A model generated the notes under the pieces. The model was not told the DNA's origin and did not search any database. It saw nothing but the letters and a program-made list of their open reading frames with translations. The translations under genes and the position numbers were made by a program. Below, in pieces: positions 36,743-45,882 of a stretch of DNA of 64,000 nucleotides. How positions within the stretch are numbered: position 1 is the first letter of the stretch; every line of letters starts with the position of its first letter. This DNA is from Actinophytocola gossypii (GTDB taxonomy: Bacteria > Actinomycetota > Actinomycetes > Mycobacteriales > Pseudonocardiaceae): NCBI RefSeq assembly GCF_025165815.1, contig NZ_JAFFZE010000009.1:372001-436000 (forward strand). The letters run 5' to 3'.

Positions 36743-37353
36743 ACCGCCTCGTCGAGCTCAGCCGCGCCGTGCGGGCACTGGACCGGCAGACCCCCCGGTT
36801 CGAACGCTGGGGTGCGCTGCTCGCCGAACGGCTCGGCGCGGGTGCCCGGCTGCTGGCCGCCGGCAACGGCGGATCGGCCGCGGAGGCCCAGCACCTGACC
36901 GCCGAGCTGGTCGGCCGGTTCGACCGCGAGCGGGAGCCGTTCGCCGCGGTCGCACTGCACGCCGACACCTCCAGCCTCACCGCGATCGGCAACGACTACG
37001 GCTTCGCGGACGTCTACGCCCGCCAGGTCACCGCGCACGCCCGGCCCAAGGACGTCCTGGTGCTGCTGTCCACCAGCGGCCGCAGCGAGAACGTGCTGCG
37101 CGCCGCGGCGGCCGGCCGGGCCAGGGGCGCGACGGTCCTGGCGCTCACCGGCCCGCTGCCGAACCCGCTCGCGGAGCTGGCCGACGACACCCTCGCGGTG
37201 GACGGCGGCACGTCGACCGTGCAGGAGGCACACCTGATCTCGGTGCACCTGATGTGCGAGGCGTTCGAGGCCGCGATAGCCGACAGCGCGGACGACACCG
37301 CAGACGACACGGGGGAGACCGTGCCGGACGACGATGCTCGGAGGGCGTCATGA
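36739..37353 (+). CDS. gmhA: sedoheptulose-7-phosphate isomerase (phosphoheptose isomerase)
   Basis: A 204-residue SIS-domain enzyme. The active-site region AAGNGGSAAEAQHLTAELVG contains Asn43, Ser46, Glu49 and His52; a second sugar-phosphate loop LLSTSGRSENV follows, and the C-terminal TVQEAHLISVHL supplies Gln162/Glu163/His165. It converts sedoheptulose-7-phosphate to D-glycero-D-manno-heptose-7-phosphate, the first committed step. The last 20 residues form an acidic Asp/Thr-rich tail. Start and stop overlap both neighbours by 4 nt. Confidence 0.9.
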   Translation: MNRLVELSRAVRALDRQTPRFERWGALLAERLGAGARLLAAGNGGSAAEAQHLTAELVGRFDREREPFAAVALHADTSSLTAIGNDYGFADVYARQVTAHARPKDVLVLLSTSGRSENVLRAAAAGRARGATVLALTGPLPNPLAELADDTLAVDGGTSTVQEAHLISVHLMCEAFEAAIADSADDTADDTGETVPDDDARRAS

Positions 37354-38735
37354 AATCCACCATGAACCTCGTCGTGGTCGGCGACTGCCTGCTGGACATC
37401 GACCTCGTCGGCTCGGTGAACCGGGTCTGCCCGGACGCCCCGGCGCTGGTCGTCGAGGAGGACAAGCGCAGGCCGCGACCCGGCGGCGCGGGACTGGCCG
37501 CGTGGCTGGCCGGGTGCGCGGGCGAGCCGGTCACGCTCGTCACCGCGCTCGCCGACGACAGCGAGGCCGACCTGCTGCGAGCCCGGCTCGGCCGGGTGCG
37601 CACGGTGGCCGGGCCGCTGAACGCGCCGACCCCGGTGAAGACCAGGGTGCGCGCCGACGGGCACACCGTCGCCCGGATCGACCGGACCCGCGCCGGCCGC
37701 CCGACGGTCACCCCGGACATGCTCGCCGCGATCGAGTCGGCGGACGCGATCCTCGTGTCGGACTACGGCCGGGGCCTCACCGCCGACCCGCTGCTGCGCC
37801 GGGCGCTGGCCAGGATGGTCGACCGCGTGCCGGTGGTGTGGGATCCGCACCCGCGCGGCGCCCAGCCGGTCGCCGGCGTCACCCTGGTCACGCCGAACCT
37901 GGACGAGTCACTGCGGCTGTGCGACGGAGAACTCGGCCAGGACGGCGACGACGTGAGCACCGCCGAGCAGGCCGCGGCGCTGTTGCGGGACCGGTGGCGT
38001 GCCGGCGCGCTCGCGGTGACGCTCGGCGGGCGCGGCGCGCTGCTCGACGACGGTGCCTCGACCCGGCTGATCCCGGCGCCCTCGGTGTCCGTCGCCGACC
38101 CGTGCGGCGCGGGTGACCGGTTCGCCGTCGCCGCCACCGCCCGGCTGATGCGCCACGACAGTGTCGCCGGCGCCGTCGGGCAGGCGGTCACCTCGGCCGC
38201 GGAGTTCGTCGCGGCCGGCGGTGCCGCGGAGGTCACCGGCGGCGCGATCACCCCGTCCCCGGACACCGACCGGAACGGGCTGGACGGTGCGCGGAGGCTC
38301 GTCGAGTCGGTGCGCGCCCGCGGCGGGACGGTGGTCGCCACCGGCGGCTGCTTCGACCTGCTGCACGCCGGCCACATCCGCACCCTCGACGCGGCGCGCG
38401 GTCTCGGCGACTGCCTGGTGGTGTGCGTGAACTCCGACGACTCGGTGCGGCGGCTCAAGGGGTCGACGCGCCCGCTGAACGGCGAGGCCGACCGGGCCGA
38501 GGTGCTGCGCGCGCTCGGCTGCGTCGACCACGTCGTGATCTTCGACGGCGCGGGTCCGGAGGAGGTGCTCGCCGAGCTGCGGCCCGACGTGTGGGTCAAG
38601 GGTGGCGACTACACCCCGGAGACCCTGCCGGAGACCCCGCTCGTCCGAGGGTGGGGCGGCTCGGTCGTGGTGGTGCCGTACCACGACGGCCGTTCGACGA
38701 CCCGGCTCGCCCAGATGCTCACCGAGGCCGGCTGA
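37350..38735 (+). CDS. hldE: bifunctional heptose-7-phosphate kinase / heptose-1-phosphate adenylyltransferase (copy 1)
   Basis: A 461-residue HldE-type protein. The N-terminal PfkB/ribokinase domain (VVGDCLLDIDLVGSVNRVCP) has the catalytic GAGD with Asp256. The C-terminal nucleotidyltransferase has GGCFDLLHAGH (His339-x2-His342) and VKGGDY. Both active sites look intact. It phosphorylates C1 and then adds AMP to form ADP-heptose. A second complete HldE lies 4.5 kb downstream and differs clearly from this copy, so the two may handle different heptose variants. Confidence 0.9.
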   Translation: MKSTMNLVVVGDCLLDIDLVGSVNRVCPDAPALVVEEDKRRPRPGGAGLAAWLAGCAGEPVTLVTALADDSEADLLRARLGRVRTVAGPLNAPTPVKTRVRADGHTVARIDRTRAGRPTVTPDMLAAIESADAILVSDYGRGLTADPLLRRALARMVDRVPVVWDPHPRGAQPVAGVTLVTPNLDESLRLCDGELGQDGDDVSTAEQAAALLRDRWRAGALAVTLGGRGALLDDGASTRLIPAPSVSVADPCGAGDRFAVAATARLMRHDSVAGAVGQAVTSAAEFVAAGGAAEVTGGAITPSPDTDRNGLDGARRLVESVRARGGTVVATGGCFDLLHAGHIRTLDAARGLGDCLVVCVNSDDSVRRLKGSTRPLNGEADRAEVLRALGCVDHVVIFDGAGPEEVLAELRPDVWVKGGDYTPETLPETPLVRGWGGSVVVVPYHDGRSTTRLAQMLTEAG

Positions 38736-38752
38736 CCACGAGGGAGGAACAC

Positions 38753-39451
38753 GTGTCCGACATGTCAGAGCAGCACCCGGTACTGGTGTCCGGCGGATCC
38801 AGCGGCCTCGGCGCCGCGCTGGTCGGCGCACTCCACGACGCCGGCAAGCCCGTCGTGGTGCTGGACAAGCAGGCGCCGTCCGGGCCGGCCACCGACTTCC
38901 GGCTGGTCGACGTCTCCGACAGCGCGGCCACCGAGGAGGCGGTGCACGCGCTGGCCAAGCGCACCGGCGGGCTGGCCGCCGTGGTCACCGCGGCCGGCAT
39001 GGACCACTGCGGGCCGATCACCAGCCTGTCCACTTCGGACTGGGAGCAGGTGGTGCGGGTGAACCTGATGGGCACCGCCGCCGTGGTCCGCGCCGCCGTG
39101 CCGTACCTGGAACGCAGCCGTGGCCGGGTGGTCACCGTCGCCTCCACGCTCGGGCTGCGGCCGGCGGGCGACGCAACCGCCTACTGCGCGGCGAAGTTCG
39201 GCGTGGTCGGGTTCACCCGCGCGCTGACCATGGAGCTCGCCGGCCGCGTCGGGGTGACCCTGGTGGTGCCCGGCGGCATGCGCACGGCGTTCTTCGACGA
39301 CCGCGATGAGCAGTACCTGCCGGCCGACCGCACCATGCTCAACCCACCGGAGAACGTCGCGAACAGCATCGTGCACGTGCTCGACCAGCCGGCCGGCTGC
39401 GAGATCCGGGAGCTGGTCATCTGCCACGAGCGCGAGCCGTCCTGGCCGTGA
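38753..39451 (+). CDS. short-chain dehydrogenase/reductase
   Basis: A 232-residue classical SDR with the cofactor loop VSGGSSGLGAAL, the AAGMDHCG strand, catalytic Tyr144-x3-Lys148 (YCAAK) and a VVPGGMRTAFF loop. The GTG start follows agggaggaac. Its size excludes an HldD-type epimerase. Sitting between hldE copy 1 and an aldehyde dehydrogenase, it may oxidise or reduce a heptose-derived intermediate; substrate unknown. Confidence 0.88.
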   Translation: MSDMSEQHPVLVSGGSSGLGAALVGALHDAGKPVVVLDKQAPSGPATDFRLVDVSDSAATEEAVHALAKRTGGLAAVVTAAGMDHCGPITSLSTSDWEQVVRVNLMGTAAVVRAAVPYLERSRGRVVTVASTLGLRPAGDATAYCAAKFGVVGFTRALTMELAGRVGVTLVVPGGMRTAFFDDRDEQYLPADRTMLNPPENVANSIVHVLDQPAGCEIRELVICHEREPSWP

Positions 39452-39464
39452 GGAGGAGCACCCG

Positions 39465-40844
39465 TTGCTGACCGCAACCGAGACCGCTACCCAGACCATC
39501 GACATCACCGACCCCGCGACCGGCGACCCGGTCGGCCGGTTCACGCCGGCCACGCCGTCCCAGGCGGACTCGGCCGTCGCGACCGCCCGCGCGGCCCTGG
39601 TGGACTGGCGACGCACCCCGGCCGCCGAGCGCGGCGCCGCGCTGCGATCGGCGGCCGCGGCGCTGCGGGCAGGAACGCCCGAGCTGGCCGAGATCCACCA
39701 GCGGGAGACCGGCCGTCCGCGCGACGAGGCGGTCGAGGCGATCGGTGCCGGGGTGTCCACCCTGGAGCAGTACGCCGAGCTGGGCCCGGTGCACCGCGGC
39801 CACAGCCTGCACGGCGCCTGGTCGGCCACCGACCTGATGATCCCCGAGCCGCGGGGTGTCGTGGTGGCGCTGACCCCGTGGAACGATCCGGTCGCGGTCG
39901 CCTGTGGACTGCTCGGCGCCGCGTTGGTCACCGGCAACACGGTGGTGCACAAGCCGAGCGAGCGCTGCCCGCACACCGGGCGGCGGCTCGGTGAGTTGCT
40001 CGCGGAGTCCTTCCCGGACGGGGTGCTGACCACGCTGACCGGCGCGGGGGAGACCGGCGCGCACCTGGCCGGGCACCACGACGTGGACGTGGTCGCGCAC
40101 GTCGGCGGGGTCGCCACCGGCCGGAAGATCGCCGAGGCCACCGCCCGCACCGGCGCGAAGACCCTGCTGGAGAACGGCGGCAACGACCCGCTGCTGGTCG
40201 ACGGTGACGTCGACCCGCGCTGGGCGGCGGAACAGGCCGCGCTCGGCGCGTTCGCCAACGCGGGCCAGGTCTGCGTCTCGGTCGAGCGGATCTACGTGCA
40301 CCAGCGGATCGCGACCCCGTTCCTGGACGCGCTGGCCGCGGCGGCCGAGCGCTGGTCGCACCGGCTGCCGCCGCTGGTGGACCGGGCGCACCGGGACGCC
40401 GTGCACGAGCACGTGCGGCAGGCCGTCGACGCGGGTGCGGAGCCGCTGGCCGGTGGGCTCGTCCCGGACGGGCCGGGGGCCTGGTACCCGGCCACCGTGC
40501 TGTCCGGCTGCACGCACGAGATGCCGGTGCTGACCGAGGAGACGTTCGGCCCGGTGGCGCCGGTGGCGGTGGTGCGGGACTTCGACGAGGGTCTGGTCGC
40601 CGCCGCGAGCGGCCGGTACGGGCTCGCCGCGACCGTGCTGACCTCGGACCTGGCGCACGCGCACGAGGCGTACCGGGCGCTGCCGGTCGGCACGGTCAAG
40701 GTCAACGACGTGTTCGGCGGTGCGCCAGGCGGTGCGGCGCAGCCCAGGGGCGCGAGCGGTACCGGGTTCGGCTACGGCCCTGAGCTGCTCGACGAGCTGA
40801 CCACCACGAAGGTCGTGCACCTCACCGCGCCGGGGAGCGCGTGA
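39465..40844 (+). CDS. aldehyde dehydrogenase family protein
   Basis: A 459-residue NAD(P)-dependent dehydrogenase. It has the conserved ALTPWNDPVAVACG, cofactor-binding VVHKPSERCP, catalytic Glu236 (LLENGGNDP) and Cys270 (NAGQVCVSVER), and the FGPVAPV block. It starts at TTG 39465 behind a perfect aggaggag. With the preceding SDR it could turn an alcohol into an acid by two oxidations, perhaps on a sugar of this locus. That role is an inference from position. Confidence 0.87.
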   Translation: MLTATETATQTIDITDPATGDPVGRFTPATPSQADSAVATARAALVDWRRTPAAERGAALRSAAAALRAGTPELAEIHQRETGRPRDEAVEAIGAGVSTLEQYAELGPVHRGHSLHGAWSATDLMIPEPRGVVVALTPWNDPVAVACGLLGAALVTGNTVVHKPSERCPHTGRRLGELLAESFPDGVLTTLTGAGETGAHLAGHHDVDVVAHVGGVATGRKIAEATARTGAKTLLENGGNDPLLVDGDVDPRWAAEQAALGAFANAGQVCVSVERIYVHQRIATPFLDALAAAAERWSHRLPPLVDRAHRDAVHEHVRQAVDAGAEPLAGGLVPDGPGAWYPATVLSGCTHEMPVLTEETFGPVAPVAVVRDFDEGLVAAASGRYGLAATVLTSDLAHAHEAYRALPVGTVKVNDVFGGAPGGAAQPRGASGTGFGYGPELLDELTTTKVVHLTAPGSA

Positions 40845-41926
40845 TGAACGAGCGCCCGACCCGGCATCCGGCCGCCGACCTCGGCGCGCCGCCGGACTGG
40901 TCCGCGATCCGGCGGATCCTGGTGGTGCGCGCCGACAACCTCGGTGACGTCGTACTCGCCACCCCTGCACTGCGCGCCCTGCGCCGGGCCGCGCCGCACG
41001 CCGTGATCGACCTGCTCGCCTCCCCGGTGGGCGCCACCGTCGCGCCGATGATCCCCGCCGTGCGCGAGGTGATCACGGTGTCCGCGAGCTGGCAGCAGGC
41101 CGGCGGCGCCGCCGGTTCCGCGCACGCGGCCGCGGCGAAGGAGAGCTGGCTGGTGGAACGGATTCGTGGCCGCCGCTACGACGCGATGCTGGTGTTCACC
41201 TCGCACGGCCAGTCCCCGTGGCCGGCCGCGCACGTCGGGATGCTCGCCGGCATCTGCCTGCGTGCCGTGCACTCGACGGAGTTCGGCGGCGCCGTCGCCA
41301 CCCACTGGGTCACCCCGCCGCCCGAGGGCACCCACCAGGCCGACCGCTGCCTGCACCTGCTCGGCGCGCTCGGCGTGCCGCCCGCCGGCCCGGACCTGGA
41401 ACTGTCCATCCCGCACACCGACCGCGCGCCCGGCCGCGCGTTCGCCCTGCTCGCGCCCGGCGGTTCGTGCCCGAGCAAGCGCTACCCGGCCGACCGGTAC
41501 GCGGACGTCGCCCGGCACGTCGCCGAGTCCGGTCTCGCGGTCCTGGTCACCGGGTCACCGAAGGAGGCCGCGCTGGTCGACGAGGTGGTCACCGGTGCGG
41601 CGCACCCGGACGTCGCCCCGCTCGGCGACGTCACCGTGCCCGAGCTGGCCGGGGTGGTCGCGGCGGCGGACGTGGTGCTGTGCAACAACTCCGGCTGCCT
41701 GCACCTGGCCGACGCGGCCGGCACGCCGGTGGTCGCCACCTACGCGGGCACCGAGCGGCTGACCGACATGCCGCCGAGGAACACCACCGCGGAGCTGCTG
41801 TCCCGGCCGGTGCCGTGCGCGCCGTGCCGCCAGTTCCGCTGTCCGTACCACCAGGAGTGCCTCGACCTCGACCCGGCCGACGTCGCCGCCGCGGCGCTCC
41901 GGCTGACCACGGAGGTGACGGTGTGA
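40844..41926 (+). CDS. glycosyltransferase family 9 (heptosyltransferase-like)
   Basis: A 360-residue GT9 protein: ILVVRADNLGDVVLATPALRAL near residue 22, LLAPGGSCPSKRYP near 205, and CNNSGCLHLADAAGTPVVATYAG, in part, at the C-terminal donor site. The far C-terminus PCAPCRQFRCPYHQEC has a four-Cys cluster seen in some GT9 members. ATG 40844 is preferred; a GTG at 40841 overlaps the previous stop. The neighbouring hldE genes make ADP-heptose the probable donor. Confidence 0.88.
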   Translation: MNERPTRHPAADLGAPPDWSAIRRILVVRADNLGDVVLATPALRALRRAAPHAVIDLLASPVGATVAPMIPAVREVITVSASWQQAGGAAGSAHAAAAKESWLVERIRGRRYDAMLVFTSHGQSPWPAAHVGMLAGICLRAVHSTEFGGAVATHWVTPPPEGTHQADRCLHLLGALGVPPAGPDLELSIPHTDRAPGRAFALLAPGGSCPSKRYPADRYADVARHVAESGLAVLVTGSPKEAALVDEVVTGAAHPDVAPLGDVTVPELAGVVAAADVVLCNNSGCLHLADAAGTPVVATYAGTERLTDMPPRNTTAELLSRPVPCAPCRQFRCPYHQECLDLDPADVAAAALRLTTEVTV

Positions 41927-43365
41927 TGGATATCGACCTCCCGGCCTTCCTGGCCGAGCGGCGGCCGACCGTGCTCGTCGTTGGTGACGTGATGCTCGAC
42001 GAGTGGCTGACCGGTAGTGCCGATCGTCTCTGTCGGGAGGCGCCCGCGCCGGTGGTCGCCGTGGACCAGCGGGTGACCGCGCCCGGCGGGGCGGCCAACA
42101 CGGCGGTGAACCTGGCCGCGCTCGGCGCCGAGGTCGCCATGGTGTCCACGGTCGGCGAGGACGACGCCGGCATCGAGCTGCTCGCCGCGCTCCGGAAGTC
42201 CGATGTGGACACCTCACTCGTCGAGGTCGGCGACGGGCGCCGCACCACGACCAAACGTCGCGTGGTCGCCGGCGAGCAGGTCGTCGTCCGTCTCGACGAC
42301 GGTGACCGCGACCAGAAACCCCTGTCCAGTGTGGACGGACTGGTCGCGGCGGCCGGGCATGCCGACGCGATCGTGCTGTGCGACTACGGCACCGGCCTGC
42401 TCGCGGGCGACACGCTCGACCGGCTCCGGCTGGCCCGCGAACGACTCCCGCTGCTCGTCGTCGACGCGCACGAGCCGGCACGCTGGGCCGACCTGCGCCC
42501 CGACGTCGTCACCCCGAACGCCGGCGAGACCGAGACCGTGCTCGGCGTGCCGATCCCGCGCGAGGGCCAGGTCGAGTTCCTCGACCGCCACCGCGACCGG
42601 CTGCTCGCCGGGACCGGCGCGGCGGCCGTCGCGGTCACCCTCGACCGGGACGGCGCGGTCCTGCTGGACGGCGACCGGCCCGTGCACCGCACCTGGGCCC
42701 GCCCGGTGCCGGACAACCACACCGCAGGCGCCGGCGACACGTTCTGCGCCGCGCTGACCACCGCGCTGGGCGCCGGACTGTCCATCGTGGTCGCCGTCGA
42801 GCTGGCGCAGGCCGCCGCCGACGTCGTGGTGCACCGGCCGGAGACCGCGGTCTGCTCGGTCGCCGACCTCACCGAGCGGCTCGGCGCCGGCTCGCCGCGG
42901 CTGCTCGACCACGACCGGCTCGCCGAGCTCGTCGCCGAGCACCGCGCGGCCGGGCGGCGGATCGTGTTCACCAACGGCTGCTTCGACGTGCTGCACCGTG
43001 GCCACGTCAGCTACCTGAACGAGGCCAAGCGGCTCGGCGACGTGCTGGTCGTCGCGATCAACTCCGACGCGGGCGTGGCCCGGCTCAAGGGCGCGGACCG
43101 CCCGGTGAACGGCCTGGCCGACCGCGCCGGCGTGCTCGCCGGGCTCAGCTGCGTGGACCACCTCACGGTGTTCGACGAGGACACCCCGGCCGCGCTGCTG
43201 GAGCGGCTGCGCCCGGAGATCTACGCCAAGGGCGGCGACCACCGCGCGGAGCTGCTCGCCGAGACCGACGTGGTGCACGGCTACGGCGGCGAGGTGCGGA
43301 TCCTCGGCTACCTACCGGACCGCTCCACGACGGCCGTGATCGACCGGATCAGGAACGGGCACTGA
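41926..43365 (+). CDS. hldE: bifunctional heptose-7-phosphate kinase / heptose-1-phosphate adenylyltransferase (copy 2)
   Basis: A 479-residue HldE, closer to the enterobacterial pattern than copy 1. The kinase domain has VLVVGDVMLDEWLTGSADR and GAGD (Asp271). The adenylyltransferase domain has FTNGCFDVLHRGHVSYL (His357-x2-His360), VAINSDAGVARLKG and YAKGGDH. The ATG overlaps the preceding stop (TGATG). It makes ADP-D-glycero-beta-D-manno-heptose. No HldD epimerase gene is visible in the window. Confidence 0.93.
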   Translation: MDIDLPAFLAERRPTVLVVGDVMLDEWLTGSADRLCREAPAPVVAVDQRVTAPGGAANTAVNLAALGAEVAMVSTVGEDDAGIELLAALRKSDVDTSLVEVGDGRRTTTKRRVVAGEQVVVRLDDGDRDQKPLSSVDGLVAAAGHADAIVLCDYGTGLLAGDTLDRLRLARERLPLLVVDAHEPARWADLRPDVVTPNAGETETVLGVPIPREGQVEFLDRHRDRLLAGTGAAAVAVTLDRDGAVLLDGDRPVHRTWARPVPDNHTAGAGDTFCAALTTALGAGLSIVVAVELAQAAADVVVHRPETAVCSVADLTERLGAGSPRLLDHDRLAELVAEHRAAGRRIVFTNGCFDVLHRGHVSYLNEAKRLGDVLVVAINSDAGVARLKGADRPVNGLADRAGVLAGLSCVDHLTVFDEDTPAALLERLRPEIYAKGGDHRAELLAETDVVHGYGGEVRILGYLPDRSTTAVIDRIRNGH

Positions 43366-43373
43366 AGCCCCGC

Positions 43374-43885
43374 TCACAACCGCGTGGCCGTGCGGACCAG
43401 CCCGGCGAGGGCGCGGGAGCGGCTGTGCGGCGGCCAGGCGAGAACGGTCGTGACCTGGGTCGCGTCGACCAGCGGGACGGCGACGTGCCCGGACCACAGC
43501 CAGGCGCGGGCGGACTCGCAGATGACGGCCAGGGCACGTCCGAGGGCGATCGTCTGCGCCAGCTGCGACTGGTCGTGGATCTCGGGGCCGGGGCCGGGCG
43601 GATAGCTGCCGTCGGGGTTCGGCCAGCGCGCCATCGGCAGGCCCGGCACGTCGCTGACCTCGGCCAGGGACAGGGAGGTGCGCGCGGCGAGCGGGTGCCC
43701 GGCGGGCAGGACGACGACCTGCTCCTCGGTCAGCAGGTCCTCGGTGCCGAAGCCGGCGAGCGAGTCGAACGGCCGGTGCGTGAGCGCCGCGTCGGCCCGG
43801 CCGTCGCGCAGGTACTGGCCCTGCTCACCCATCCCGCACAACCGCACCTCGACCTCGGCCGCGTCGGGTTCGGCGGCGTGGGCGT
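43374..43885 (-). pseudogene. LysR family regulator, 3' remnant
   Basis: The minus-strand frame carries only the second half of a LysR effector domain: EVEVRLCGMGEQGQYLRDGR, then DAALTHRPFD, EEQVVVLPAGHPLA and a normal C-terminus ending RTATRL. The DNA-binding half is missing. Homology stops at about 43885, exactly where the homology of a plus-strand SDR fragment begins, so both genes were truncated by one deletion. The open frame continues to 44054 only as antisense of the SDR fragment. Confidence 0.75.
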
Positions 43886-44081
43886 GCAGTACGCCAGGCA
43901 GCTCGCGGACACGAACATCCTGATCAACGCCGCCTGCCCGGGACTGGTCGCGACCGACTTCACCGGCTTCCACGGGCGCCCGCCCGAGGACGGCGCGATC
44001 GCCGCGATCCGGCTCGCCACGCTGCCCGGCGGCGGCCCGACCGGCACGTTCCACAACGACGAGGGCGTCATCCCCTGGTGA
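43880..44081 (+). pseudogene. short-chain dehydrogenase, 3' remnant
   Basis: The frame VQYARQLADTNILINAACPG followed by LVATDFTGFHG and GPTGTFHNDEGVIPW is the C-terminal quarter of a classical SDR, with no cofactor loop or catalytic Tyr upstream. Sequence to the left belongs to the truncated LysR gene on the other strand. The stop overlaps the end of the convergent GT9 gene by 14 bp. Confidence 0.75.
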
Positions 44082-44991
44082 CCCGACCGGCCGCGGCCAG
44101 CGCGTCGGCCGGGGTCAGCGCCAGCAGGCCCTCGTGCACGGTGTCGCCGAACGGGTCGCCCAGCACCCCCGCCCACAGCACCGCGTGCGGGCCGTCGGGC
44201 GGCCCCCACCGATCCGGCGGCGTCGGCCCGAACAGCAGCACCGACGGCGTGCCGTAGGCGGTCGCCAGGTGTCCGGCGCCGGTGTCCCCGCTGACCACCA
44301 GCGCGGCGTCGGCGACCAGCGCCGCCAGTTCGGCCAGCCCGAGCCGGCCGGCGAGCACCGCGCCGTCCGGCAGTCCGGCGCCCGCCGCCACCGCCGACGC
44401 CAACTCCCGCTCCTCGCCGCTGCCGGTCACCACCACCCGGTGACCCGCGGCGGCGAGCTTCGCGGCCACCTCGGCGAACCGGTCCGCCGGCCATCGCCTC
44501 GGCGGCACGCTCGCGCCCGGGTGCACGACCACCGCACCCGGTGCCACACTCGCCACGGCGGGTCGCTCCAGCGCGAGGTCGGCCGGGTCGGCCGGGATCC
44601 CGTACCACTCCAGCAGCCGGCACCAGCGCACCCGCTCGTGGGTGTCCTCGTGCCACTCCGGCCCGTCCAGCCAGGGGAACGCGTCGTGCCGGTGCGCCAG
44701 CAGCCGCCCGGGGCCGGTGGCGGCCAGGTCGGCGGTGCTCTCCGGTCCGGCGCCGTGCAGGTTGACCGCGACCGACGGCCCTGGGTCCGACCAGGTCAGG
44801 GAGCCCAGCCGCGGTGTGGGAACCAGCCGGCCGACCGAGCCGGTGAGCGGCACCAGGTCCGCGAGCCAGGCCGGCGCGGCCAGCGCGATCCGCCGGTCCG
44901 GGAACGCGCGACGCAGCCCGCGCAGCGCCGGCACCGCGACGAGCAGGTCACCGATCCCGAGTGCGCGCAGCACGAGTACGTCCCCTGTCAC
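44068..44991 (-). CDS. glycosyltransferase family 9
   Basis: A 307-residue GT9 protein: VLVLRALGIGDLLVAVPALRG, in part, at the N-terminus, VVHPGASVPPRRWPADRF near residue 160, and VSGDTGAGHLATAYGTPSV near 235. I chose GTG 44991 behind aggggta; an ATG at 45057 would leave only 9 bp to the divergent GT2 gene. It is the only intact minus-strand glycosyltransferase of the locus and lies between the deletion scar and the GT2/GT4 pair. Confidence 0.83.
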   Translation of the reverse strand: MTGDVLVLRALGIGDLLVAVPALRGLRRAFPDRRIALAAPAWLADLVPLTGSVGRLVPTPRLGSLTWSDPGPSVAVNLHGAGPESTADLAATGPGRLLAHRHDAFPWLDGPEWHEDTHERVRWCRLLEWYGIPADPADLALERPAVASVAPGAVVVHPGASVPPRRWPADRFAEVAAKLAAAGHRVVVTGSGEERELASAVAAGAGLPDGAVLAGRLGLAELAALVADAALVVSGDTGAGHLATAYGTPSVLLFGPTPPDRWGPPDGPHAVLWAGVLGDPFGDTVHEGLLALTPADALAAAGRVTRG

Positions 44992-45066
44992 GGGCGGTAG
45001 GTACCCCTGCGGCGCCACCCGTACACCCCGGCGTTTGTTCTTCTCCTCGCTGGGCATTCGACGGCC

Positions 45067-45882
45067 ATGACCGACCCCGATGTCGACGTGGTGATCCCCA
45101 CCAGGAACCGTCCGGTCGAGCTCGCGACCACCCTGGCCGGGCTCGCCGCGCAGACCCACGAGCGGTTCCGCGTGCTGGTGAGCGACCAGTCCGACGACGG
45201 GCCGTCCTACGACACCCCGCCCGCGCGCTCGTTGGCCAGGGTGCTGACCCTGGGTGGCCGGGAGACCAGGTTCGTCCGGCACCTCCCGCGCCTCGGCCTG
45301 GCCGAGCACCGCGCGTACCTGCTGTCGGAGTCGACGGCGGCGTACGTGCTGTTCCTCGACGACGACGTGTGGCTCGAACCGGCCGCGCTGGCCAGGATGC
45401 GCGCGGCGATCGGGACATTGGGCTGCGGTTTCGTCGGCGCCGCCGTCCAAGGTCTGTCCTACGTGGACGACGAGCGGCCGTGGCAGCTGGAGCCGTACGA
45501 GGAGTGGCTCGGCCCGGTCCGGCCCGAGCGGCTGACCCGGGGCGACCACGACCGGGTGTCCCTGCACTCCGCGGCGAACCCGTACCACCTGGAACGCCGG
45601 CTGAACCTGGCGCCGGGGGAGTGGCGGGCGTACAAGGTCGCCTGGGTCGGCGGCTGCGTGCTGTACGACCGGGCGAAGCTCGTCGAGTGCGGCGGTTTCG
45701 ACTTCTGGCCGGACCTCCCGGTGGACCACGCCGGCGAGGACGTCGGCGCGCAGTGGCGGGTGATGGCCCGCTACGGCGGCGCGGGCGTGCTGCCGACCGG
45801 CGCGATCCACCTGGAGTCCCCGACGACCGTGCCGGACCGGCAGGTGGAGGTGACCGAGGTGATCGGAGAGTTCGCTTCATGA
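45067..45882 (+). CDS. glycosyltransferase family 2
   Basis: A 271-residue inverting GT-A enzyme: VDVVIPTRNRPVELATTLAGL at the N-terminus in part, the metal-binding FLDDDVWLEP near residue 98, and VGGCVLYDRAKLVECGGFD with the acceptor-site region HAGEDVGAQWR. It is soluble, without membrane segments, and couples to the next gene (ATGA overlap). Donor and acceptor are unknown; position suggests a role in the same surface glycan as the heptose genes. Confidence 0.87.
   Translation: MTDPDVDVVIPTRNRPVELATTLAGLAAQTHERFRVLVSDQSDDGPSYDTPPARSLARVLTLGGRETRFVRHLPRLGLAEHRAYLLSESTAAYVLFLDDDVWLEPAALARMRAAIGTLGCGFVGAAVQGLSYVDDERPWQLEPYEEWLGPVRPERLTRGDHDRVSLHSAANPYHLERRLNLAPGEWRAYKVAWVGGCVLYDRAKLVECGGFDFWPDLPVDHAGEDVGAQWRVMARYGGAGVLPTGAIHLESPTTVPDRQVEVTEVIGEFAS

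Noticed and set aside
38753-39451. HldD-type ADP-heptose epimerase
   Set aside because: The protein is a 232-residue classical SDR with a YCAAK motif, far shorter than the extended SDR fold of HldD.
43374-44054. Intact 226-residue LysR-type regulator
   Set aside because: The first part of the frame is antisense to the SDR fragment and contains no helix-turn-helix; only the second half is LysR-like.
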